Source: an uncultured Selenomonadales bacterium
GTDB taxonomy: Bacteria; Bacillota_C; Negativicutes; Selenomonadales; Selenomonadaceae
Reading direction: 5' to 3'
Assembly (NCBI GenBank): GCA_946407175.1
Contig: CAMJNB010000107.1
Coordinates: 1 to 5,807 of the forward strand
Length of the DNA: 5,807 bases
Shown: positions 1-5,346 of the stretch, piece by piece
Numbering within the stretch: the first letter of the stretch is position 1
Layout: each line of letters begins with the position of its first letter
Notes under the pieces: generated by a model
What the model saw: the letters and a program-made list of their open reading frames with translations, nothing else
The model's database searches: none
What the model was told of the DNA's origin: nothing
Made by a program: the position numbers and the translations under genes

Positions 1-1442
1 TCGGCACGGAAATTTACAACAAGGGACTTGAGGTAGTCTATCTCGGCGCCAATCGCCGCTATGACAATATCGCGCAGGTTCTCGGTGAATCGACGGTGGA
101 TCGCGGTACCATTTGCCTTGCCGATATTTCAATGACTCTGCCTGAACGCCGCAACCTTGCAAAGATTATGAAGTTGACGACGAACTTAAAAAATATCCTG
201 CTGATTGATAAAGTCATGGCGCTGTACCTTGCAGGTTTTGATGACGCCAATCGCGGTAAGCGTATGTTGCAGACGGTACTGCCTTTCTCCCGCGTTCAAC
301 CGTATACTACCGGCGGTGTTGTTGCGCCTGAAATGTTTATCGGTCGCTCGGAAGAGTTAGACCAAATTCGCGATATGTCCGGTCCCGTCTTCGTCTACGG
401 CGGCAGGCAACTCGGCAAGTCCGCTTTACTTCGTCAAGTCCGTAACATTGAACATAATCCGCGCCAACTTTGCTACGCATTCTTCATTGACTTGAAAAAT
501 TTAAACTGCGACCAGACGCTTAGCAGAATTGTTGAGGAACTTTCAAACGCCAAACTTATCGGCGACGCGCAGAATTGGGAAGAATTTTCTTTCAAGATGC
601 GTAAACTGCTTAACGGTCAATTCGGCGGCATTACAAAACCTAAAAAGCTTATGTTGCTTATGGACGAGAGCGACACTTTCTTAAGCGACAAAGACTCCGA
701 ACGCGCGATAAACGTACTGCGCTCCTTGCTTGTCACTTTCAACGGTCAATTCAAATTCGTGCTTGCCGGCTTGCACAAAGTCATACGCTTTGAACAAAAT
801 TCAAGTTTCGGCAACCTCAATCACATTTCGGTTTTGCCTTTCAAGCCTTCCGACGCAATGGAACTTTTGGTAAAGCCGATGAGCTGGCTCGGTTTCAGAA
901 TTTCCGACGAAAGTTTAATCAGCGCGATTTTCAGCCGCACGAATTATTATCCCGGCTCCATTCAGTACTACTGTAAAATGCTTGTCGACGCGGTAGGTGC
1001 AAACTACACTAAGCAGAATTTTGACGTTGTGAAAAATCCGCCCTATACTCTTGACGACGAATATTTAAAGAACGTTTTGGGCAACCGCGAATTTCAAGAG
1101 GAGATTCGCCAAAAATTCCAAATTACGCTTTGCCTTGATGACGACAATTATTATGAAATTTTGGCGCTTGCCGTTGCTATGGCGTACTATGAAAACGGCA
1201 GACCTATCGGCGTCAGTATCGGCGACATTAAAGACTACTGCCTTATGTGCGGCGTTGAAAAAATTGGAAAGCTTACCGACATTGAGCTTTTGTCACTGCT
1301 TGACGAAATGGTTACGCTTAACATTTTGCGCAGGACGAATGAGGGCAAGTACGAATTTAACCGCTACGCTTTTTGGCATATGATGGGGACTGTTGAAGAG
1401 GCTAACAAAAAGCTTGACTCTTACGGTACGCTTGGAAATTAG
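1..1442 (+). CDS. P-loop NTPase, STAND/archaeal-ATPase type, with C-terminal winged helix (5' partial)
   Basis: The frame is open from base 3 to a TAG stop at 1440-1442, giving 479 residues with no start, so the gene begins upstream. Counting the codon at base 3 as residue 1, residues about 1-95 form an alternating strand/helix domain that I cannot assign (strands such as VVYLGA, TICLADIS and NILLID). A short linker, PEMFIGRSEEL, leads to the NTPase core. The core has Walker A GGRQLGKS at 133-140 (bases 399-422), Walker B LMLLMDESD at 216-224 with D221 and E222, and a sensor-like strand FVLAGLHKVIRF at about 252-263. Then comes the LPFKPSDAMELL...PMSWLGF stretch usual in STAND/archaeal-type ATPases. 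Residues about 380-462 look like a winged helix. Such NTPases act as cytosolic switches that couple ligand sensing to an effector. The gene lies 91 bases before a HEPN-like gene, probably in one operon. The ATPase fold is secure; the role is inferred. Confidence 0.85.
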   Translation, partial: GTEIYNKGLEVVYLGANRRYDNIAQVLGESTVDRGTICLADISMTLPERRNLAKIMKLTTNLKNILLIDKVMALYLAGFDDANRGKRMLQTVLPFSRVQPYTTGGVVAPEMFIGRSEELDQIRDMSGPVFVYGGRQLGKSALLRQVRNIEHNPRQLCYAFFIDLKNLNCDQTLSRIVEELSNAKLIGDAQNWEEFSFKMRKLLNGQFGGITKPKKLMLLMDESDTFLSDKDSERAINVLRSLLVTFNGQFKFVLAGLHKVIRFEQNSSFGNLNHISVLPFKPSDAMELLVKPMSWLGFRISDESLISAIFSRTNYYPGSIQYYCKMLVDAVGANYTKQNFDVVKNPPYTLDDEYLKNVLGNREFQEEIRQKFQITLCLDDDNYYEILALAVAMAYYENGRPIGVSIGDIKDYCLMCGVEKIGKLTDIELLSLLDEMVTLNILRRTNEGKYEFNRYAFWHMMGTVEEANKKLDSYGTLGN

Positions 1443-1520
1443 GTGTTAGGTGTTAGGTGTTAGGTGTTAGGTGTTAGGGGCTAGGGGTTAGCCTAACCCC
1501 TAAAAGCTAAACCCTACAAA
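1440..1520. repeat. Head-to-head heptamer array (TAG units then CTA units)
   Basis: Five perfect GTGTTAG units occupy 1443-1477, followed by GGGCTAG (1478-1484) and GGGTTAG (1485-1491). The orientation then flips: CTAACCC (1493-1499), CTAAAAG (1500-1506), CTAAACC (1507-1513) and CTACAAA (1514-1520). The TAG stop of the NTPase gene at 1440 is in the same 7-base register, and the last CTA unit overlaps the ribosome site of the next gene. The two halves can fold on each other: TAGGGGTTA (1482-1490) pairs perfectly with TAACCCCTA (1494-1502) around a 3-base loop, with shorter helices outside it. Because 7 is not a multiple of 3, TAG stops fall in all three frames of each strand. No mobile-element gene is attached. 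Function unknown. Confidence 0.9.
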
Positions 1521-1524
1521 GGAG
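1518..1524 (+). promoter_or_regulatory. Ribosome binding site for GTG start at 1534
   Basis: AAAGGAG lies 9 bases before GTG at 1534 and fixes that unusual start codon. It directly follows, and partly overlaps, the last unit of the heptamer array, so folding of the array could hide or expose it. Confidence 0.8.
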
Positions 1525-1533
1525 TTATTTATA

Positions 1534-2619
1534 GTGTCTAAAATTAATACGCGAATTTCGCTTTTAAATTCTGCCGCGACTAATGAACTTGATATAGATT
1601 TCAGCAGATTACAGCCGCTTGACTCTGAAGACCTTTCAGCGTGGTGGCGAATGGTACCCGGCGCGCGACGCTTTACAAACAATGCCGCCGATGCCGTTGA
1701 TAAACACTGTGCCGCCGCCGCGCACTTGCCGCAGGTTGACCTTGAAGGTTTTGTGCAAATGCTTGAAGATAAAATTTCACGGCGTCACGTTTCGCAGATG
1801 ATTTCCATTTTTGAATACGACGCTAATGGCGATATGGAAGATTTTGTCACGGCGCTGACTGAAAAATTTGCGTCAAACTTTCTGCGCGACTTCACGGAAG
1901 ATTCACCGATGGCTGACTTGGCGAATCAAAATGCGTTGGGCGGTTACGCGGTTATTGTAAAACTTAAACGGAAATTTAATTGGTTGACTTCTGCCGTAGT
2001 TGACTACAATAAAAATGCCGGCAATTCTACCGGCGCAATTATTTTTGTGACGAGTGAAGATAATCCACCGCCGAGTTTGGCGCGACTTTCGGACTATCTC
2101 ACGCCGTATGACGTACAATTTTTCGCTATTAACCTACTTGAAAATGCACGGCTTAAGACGCAGGAAAAACTTTACACCTCGACATTGGCGGCGAAGTTGG
2201 CGGGGCAATCTGCCATTCTTGCAAAAAATTTGGCGACTGCCGAACTGTTTAACGAAGGCATGGATTTTGTAAAAAGGATTGTGCCTAAGTTTGATGAAAG
2301 AATTTTTAACCGCGCAGTTTGGGAATGTCAAGCGCAATTCCTACTGCCGACGCTTGAACAATTACGTTGCAATCTGATTGAAAAAAATTTCGCGCGTCTG
2401 CGTCACCTACTGCCGCGTACCGATGAATTTGGCAAAGATTTGAAAGATCCTTGGGATATGGAATTACGTCACCTTCATTTTTACGGCGGTCAAGCACTTC
2501 TTTTCTCCACGCACGATTGGGAATTGTTGGAGCTTGCTTATCATGCACGTAATGAACTTTCGCATTTGGCAACTATTGACTTGCAACGGTTAGAAAAACT
2601 TTTTGCCTTTGCAGATTAA
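1534..2619 (+). CDS. Hypothetical protein with C-terminal HEPN-like R-N-x3-H motif
   Basis: This is a 361-residue protein starting with GTG behind AAAGGAG. I do not recognise the family as a whole. The first half is mixed helix and strand, with strands such as GAIIFVTSED near residue 170-180 and VQFFAINLL near 194-202. From about residue 235 it is predominantly helical and rich in charged residues. Close to the end it has YHARNELSHL, in which R339-N340-x3-H344 (bases 2548-2565) fits the R-x4-6-H signature of HEPN domains, including the Asn that commonly follows the Arg. HEPN domains are helical and are often metal-independent ribonucleases in toxin, abortive-infection and other defence proteins. 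There is no signal peptide or membrane segment, so it is probably cytosolic. It follows the NTPase gene and precedes a terminator, which suggests an NTPase-controlled partner. The gene is certain, the HEPN reading moderate, and RNase activity speculative. Confidence 0.85.
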   Translation: MSKINTRISLLNSAATNELDIDFSRLQPLDSEDLSAWWRMVPGARRFTNNAADAVDKHCAAAAHLPQVDLEGFVQMLEDKISRRHVSQMISIFEYDANGDMEDFVTALTEKFASNFLRDFTEDSPMADLANQNALGGYAVIVKLKRKFNWLTSAVVDYNKNAGNSTGAIIFVTSEDNPPPSLARLSDYLTPYDVQFFAINLLENARLKTQEKLYTSTLAAKLAGQSAILAKNLATAELFNEGMDFVKRIVPKFDERIFNRAVWECQAQFLLPTLEQLRCNLIEKNFARLRHLLPRTDEFGKDLKDPWDMELRHLHFYGGQALLFSTHDWELLELAYHARNELSHLATIDLQRLEKLFAFAD

Positions 2620-2672
2620 ATGATTTGAAAAATTTTTAAACTGTTACTACGTAAATAAATTTTTAATCGGCG

Positions 2673-2706
2673 GTTCTGCAGGTTCTTAAGCTTGCAGGGC
2701 TTTTTT
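2673..2706 (+). terminator. Intrinsic terminator of the NTPase/HEPN-like operon
   Basis: A 12-pair stem (2673-2684 with 2689-2700) closes a CTTA loop and is followed by six T at 2701-2706. The stem includes four G-U wobbles but has a solid CTGCA/TGCAG centre. It starts 54 bases after the HEPN-like stop codon. In the opposite direction the hairpin is not followed by a good T run, so it mainly serves the + strand. Confidence 0.8.
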
Positions 2707-2740
2707 ATTGCAATGAGAAAATGTTATTGCAGTGAGAAAA
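2705..2740. repeat. 17-base tandem duplication of the amidohydrolase 3' end
   Basis: TTATTGCAATGAGAAAA (2705-2721) and TTATTGCAGTGAGAAAA (2724-2740) differ at one base and lie 19 bases apart. The second copy encodes the last residues and stop of the minus-strand gene (F-S-L-Q-stop). The first copy, just outside the gene, would encode the same residues and stop, so it looks like a duplicated gene end. It also overlaps the T tract of the terminator. Confidence 0.75.
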
Positions 2741-4487
2741 CCTTTTGCCCCTCGAAATATGTTGCGGCAGGTTTGGCGGTATGAATTTCTTTCACGGGGC
2801 AAGTCAGTACGTCCTTGTTGACAAGTAAGAAGTCTGCGTACTTGCCGGTTTTAATACTGCCGCGTTCGTTTTCAATGAACATTTGTTTCGCGCAGTTTAT
2901 AGTTAAGCCGGTAAGCGCCTGTTCGCGTGTGACGAGTTCTTCAGGCCACCAAATGTCACCGCCTTCAAAGTAACAGACGCCGGTTAATGTAATTTCCATA
3001 ATGCCGAAAGGATCGTCGGGACTGTTACTTAAAGCGGGGAAGTCTGTATGCAATGACGGGGCTATTCCGTTATCAAAGAATGACTTCATCGGATAACCTT
3101 TTAACGCCATGCTTGCAGGCAACGTGGCTTTATTGTCTATAACTTGTTCTTTTTTGGCGTGGTGCCAAATCATACCGGCGGTGACATAAATGTTATTGTC
3201 CGCAATACGCTTATAATCCGGCTGATTGACGTTGCGCAGGTGAACAATCGTATTTCGCATTTCCTTTTTGCCGCCTTTGATATAGGCATTGACAACGCGA
3301 TTGACGCCGGCATTGCCCAGTGCATGTATGTGCATGGTTAAGCCTTTTGCATTTGCCTTGCGCGTAATGTCCGCAATTTCATCTTCCGTCCAATTCACGA
3401 TACCTTGATGACCGTCGAGGTAGGGCGGATCAATGAAACCCGTGCCGCTTTCAACGGTACCGTCCATGAAAAGTTTAATCCACTTCGGTTTGAACTGCGA
3501 GGACTCATATTTTTTGGCGTCAGCGGCTTTAGCCAATTTCTCATCAATATCCATCCAGCTATCAATTTCGTAAGCCGTACCAAATACAAATTTCATATTG
3601 CCGGACTTGTCGAACTGATTTGCCGCACGATAATAAACGTCGTTAAAGAAGTAGCTGGAGTAGCCGTCAAGATACATTGTGTAACCTTCAGACAACATCT
3701 TATCTTGAATTTTTGTAAGTACCGCTATTGCCGAGTCAACGTTAAACAAACTTTCATTGTCAAGGAATGAACGAACGTAAGTGGAGGCCTGCTCTTTCAG
3801 AAAACCGGTAGGCGTGCCGTCGTCACCAAAAACAATTTCGCCGCCGCGTATGGCATCGCTTTTTTTCAGTACCTTGCCGTCCGCCGTCATAATGCCGGCT
3901 TTAACCAGTAAAAAGGTGTTGACAAGGCTTTTATGATTTTCTTCATCGGCAAAGAACATTGGAATATCGGTGCAAAATTTATCTAAATCGTGACGGGTGG
4001 GCATATTATGTTTAAAGTTTTGATACTCCCAGCCCATGCCGTATACAACCTTTGCGCCGGATTCTCTTGCCTTCTTTACGGTATCGGGAACAATTTCATT
4101 TAAAAATTTATCCACGCTATCTTCATAGGCAATCATAGTACCGATTGACTGCACGGCATAAGCTGACAGATAATGTGCGTGACCATTACCGCACGAAGGC
4201 ATTACAAGCCCTTTGCCGCTGTAGTCAATAATTTCAGTCTTGCCTTTTTTGATAAACGGTTCGGCACCTTTTTTGTCGCCGACGTAGATAAATTTGCCGT
4301 CCTTCACTGCGAACGCCTCGACAATTTTATTGTTTTCGGACGTGAAAATTTTGCCGTAAACCACAAGATCAGCTGTAGTATTACCTGCGGCAAAAGCTGT
4401 TTCGTCCGACAAAAGACCAAACGTATTTACCGCCACTAAGCCCAGTGCGGCAGTCTTCACGAACTCTCTGCGCGTTATGTCTTTCAT
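2724..4487 (-). CDS. Tat-exported metal-dependent amidohydrolase (YtcJ/amidohydrolase-3 type)
   Basis: This is a 587-residue protein, close to the usual family length plus a leader. It starts with ATG behind AAGGGG (4495-4500, 7 bases away). The N-terminus TRREFVK (residues 5-11), a hydrophobic stretch and an AFA-A cleavage site near 31-34 form a twin-arginine signal, so the folded enzyme probably acts outside the cytoplasmic membrane. The metal-site motifs follow the family order: H103-x-H105 in GNGHAHYLS, candidate bridging lysine K338 in WIKLFMDG, H386/H388 in MHIHALGNAG, H416 in IVHLRN, and D482 in SLHTDFP. A composite barrel edge returns at the C-terminus (GSIKTGKYADFLLVNKDV). Such enzymes hydrolyse C-N bonds of amides or cyclic amides; the substrate cannot be read from sequence. 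It is transcribed alone, convergent with the HEPN-like operon and divergent from tsaE. Confidence 0.92.
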   Translation of the reverse strand: MKDITRREFVKTAALGLVAVNTFGLLSDETAFAAGNTTADLVVYGKIFTSENNKIVEAFAVKDGKFIYVGDKKGAEPFIKKGKTEIIDYSGKGLVMPSCGNGHAHYLSAYAVQSIGTMIAYEDSVDKFLNEIVPDTVKKARESGAKVVYGMGWEYQNFKHNMPTRHDLDKFCTDIPMFFADEENHKSLVNTFLLVKAGIMTADGKVLKKSDAIRGGEIVFGDDGTPTGFLKEQASTYVRSFLDNESLFNVDSAIAVLTKIQDKMLSEGYTMYLDGYSSYFFNDVYYRAANQFDKSGNMKFVFGTAYEIDSWMDIDEKLAKAADAKKYESSQFKPKWIKLFMDGTVESGTGFIDPPYLDGHQGIVNWTEDEIADITRKANAKGLTMHIHALGNAGVNRVVNAYIKGGKKEMRNTIVHLRNVNQPDYKRIADNNIYVTAGMIWHHAKKEQVIDNKATLPASMALKGYPMKSFFDNGIAPSLHTDFPALSNSPDDPFGIMEITLTGVCYFEGGDIWWPEELVTREQALTGLTINCAKQMFIENERGSIKTGKYADFLLVNKDVLTCPVKEIHTAKPAATYFEGQKVFSLQ

Positions 4488-4509
4488 AATAACACCCCTT
4501 CATTAAAAA

Positions 4510-4538
4510 TTTATATAGAAATTGTTTTTTTTAACCAA
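4510..4538 (-). promoter_or_regulatory. Putative sigma-70-type promoter of the amidohydrolase gene
   Basis: Read on the minus strand, TTGGTT (4533-4538) lies 17 bases before TATAAA (4510-4515). Transcription would start near 4503, leaving a short leader that holds AAGGGG. The -35 box is a weak match; an overlapping TATATA at 4512-4517 is an alternative -10. Confidence 0.5.
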
Positions 4539-4602
4539 TTCGACATATTAAGAGAGTTTACCTTCACGGTTTGTATTGCCGTTGCTTATGCGAAAGTCAA
4601 GC

Positions 4603-4627
4603 CGCCGATTTAAGGCGTGTTTTTTTT
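4603..4627 (+). terminator. Weak terminator-like hairpin in the divergent spacer
   Basis: CGCC (4603-4606) can pair with GGCG (4614-4617) across a 7-base loop, with eight T at 4620-4627 close behind. The stem has only 4 pairs and no gene on this strand ends nearby, so it could be a remnant, a short-leader attenuator or chance. Confidence 0.25.
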
Positions 4628-4640
4628 GCAGGTGTAAAAC

Positions 4641-4669
4641 TTTAAACTTTTTGCGGAATGTGATATATT
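4641..4669 (+). promoter_or_regulatory. Putative promoter P1 (duplicated copy)
   Basis: TTTAAA (4641-4646), a 17-base spacer and TATATT (4664-4669) match sigma-70 spacing. A TG one base before the -10 makes it an extended -10 element (TGATATATT). A transcript from here would contain the ATG of copy 1 and then the whole second promoter copy as leader. Confidence 0.55.
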
Positions 4670-4706
4670 AGGCAAAATTTTTAATAAGGCAGGGCAAAAA
4701 TCTTAA

Positions 4707-4721
4707 ATGTTAACGGTGTAA
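4707..4721 (+). other. Possible four-codon minigene (M-L-T-V-stop) from the duplicated start
   Basis: The ATG of copy 1 is followed by TTA ACG GTG TAA. It is in frame with the tsaE start 84 bases later, but the TAA prevents an extended TsaE. The ribosome site in front, AAGGCAGGG, is changed at two bases from the tsaE copy. It could be translated only from transcripts starting at P1. There is no evidence that it is expressed. Confidence 0.3.
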
Positions 4722-4724
4722 AAC

Positions 4725-4753
4725 TTTAAACTTTTTGCGGAATGTGGTATATT
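4725..4753 (+). promoter_or_regulatory. Putative promoter P2, proximal to tsaE
   Basis: TTTAAA (4725-4730), a 17-base spacer and TATATT (4748-4753) with an upstream TG (TGGTATATT) form an extended -10 promoter. A start near 4760 would leave a leader of about 30 bases containing AGGAAAGG (4771-4778) before the tsaE ATG. Confidence 0.6.
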
Positions 4754-4790
4754 AGGCAAAATTTTTAATAAGGAAAGGCAAAAATCTTAA

Positions 4791-5273
4791 ATGATTACTC
4801 ACATAACTCAGTCCCCTTACGGGACGGTAAAATTGGCAGAAAAAGTAGCAAAGCGCGTGCGTGAAGGCACGGTAATTTGTTTGGAAGGCGATTTAGGCGC
4901 GGGAAAGACTTTGTTTGTTCAAAGTATGGCGCGGACGCTCGGTGTACAAGGCGAAGTTACCAGCCCGACTTTCAATCTTATGAACATTTATGAGGGATTT
5001 TGTCCCATTGTTCATTTCGATTTGTACCGCATTCAAAACGAAAATGAACTTGAGGATATCGGCTTTTATGAATACACGGATTTTCCGGAAGGGATTGTGT
5101 TTATTGAATGGGCGGAAAAATTCCCTGACGCATTGCCGGAAAATTACGTGAAGATTGAAATTGAACGCATTAAAGATTCAAAGAATATGCGGCGCATAAA
5201 TTTTTCTTGCGTCGGTGAAGAGCATGAAGATTTTATAAATGAGTTGGGCGACTTCGTAAGCAGGGATGATTGA
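4791..5273 (+). CDS. tsaE: tRNA t6A synthesis ATPase TsaE
   Basis: The 160-residue length is normal for TsaE (formerly YjeE). Its P-loop is GDLGAGKT at residues 33-40, followed by the family hallmark TSPTFNL (57-63), HFDLYR (75-80) and FIEWAEK (104-110). TsaE binds the TsaB-TsaD complex in the cytoplasm, and its ATPase cycle drives repeated rounds of threonylcarbamoyl transfer to A37 of tRNAs that read ANN codons. The ATG at 4791 is preceded by AGGAAAGG with a rather long 12-base gap; no other start fits. In many Firmicutes tsaE is followed by tsaB, but here the next gene is an unrelated phosphoesterase, so the usual cluster is broken at this place. Two promoter copies precede the gene. Confidence 0.97.
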   Translation: MITHITQSPYGTVKLAEKVAKRVREGTVICLEGDLGAGKTLFVQSMARTLGVQGEVTSPTFNLMNIYEGFCPIVHFDLYRIQNENELEDIGFYEYTDFPEGIVFIEWAEKFPDALPENYVKIEIERIKDSKNMRRINFSCVGEEHEDFINELGDFVSRDD

Positions 5274-5285
5274 TTAATTAAGAAT

Positions 5286-5339
5286 GTAGAGAGTAGATAG
5301 TAGAGGGTAGGCTAATTGCTACAAGCTACCGGCTGGGAG
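5286..5339. repeat. Second head-to-head heptamer array (TAG units then CTA units)
   Basis: Four TAG units in 7-base register, GTAGAGA, GTAGATA, GTAGAGG and GTAGGCT (5286-5313), are followed in reverse sense by CTAATTG (5312-5318), CTACAAG (5319-5325), CTACCGG (5326-5332) and the decayed CTGGGAG (5333-5339). GGTAGGCT (5306-5313) can pair with AGCTACC (5324-5330) with one bulged G. The array begins 12 bases after the tsaE stop and ends on the ribosome site of the next gene. Units differ in sequence from the array at 1440-1520, but the register, inversion and position are the same. Confidence 0.75.
5335..5339 (+). promoter_or_regulatory. Ribosome binding site for TTG start at 5347
   Basis: GGGAG lies 7 bases before TTG at 5347. 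No ATG or GTG further down in this frame would leave the twin-arginine signal intact, so this site and the signal together decide the start. The site is part of the last unit of the heptamer array. Confidence 0.7.
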
Positions 5340-5346
5340 AAAAATT

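Larger units (their letters stand above)
4631..4793 (+). repeat. 84-base tandem duplication of the tsaE promoter, leader and start codon
   Basis: Copy 1 (4631-4709) and copy 2 (4715-4793) are 79 bases each, start 84 bases apart, and differ at only three positions (4663/4747, 4690/4774 and 4692/4776). Each copy carries a -35/-10 pair, a purine-rich ribosome site and an ATG. The copies are separated by TTAAC-type spacer sequence. The second ATG is the start of tsaE. The near identity shows a recent duplication or selection to keep both. Confidence 0.93.

Noticed and set aside
96..98. GTG as the start of the NTPase gene
   Set aside because: The same frame is open upstream to the window edge and encodes a plausible strand/helix pattern, and no ribosome site precedes the GTG, so the gene is partial and starts outside the window.
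1443..1491. Telomere repeat of a linear replicon
   Set aside because: GTTAGG-like units resemble eukaryotic telomeres, but the array is short, internal and inverted on itself between two bacterial genes.
1443..1520. CRISPR array
   Set aside because: Units are 7 bases with no spacers of separate origin, and there are no cas genes.
1903..2572. Minus-strand and alternate-frame open frames within the HEPN-like gene
   Set aside because: They are rich in Arg and Cys in the manner of shadow frames, lack ribosome sites and overlap a better-supported gene.
2705..2713. DnaA box
   Set aside because: TTATTGCAA resembles TTATCCACA but differs at several bases, is not clustered with other boxes, and is explained by the duplicated gene end.
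3405..3770. Open frame of 121 codons on the + strand
   Set aside because: It lies antisense inside the amidohydrolase gene, whose motifs are intact, and has no ribosome site or recognisable domain.
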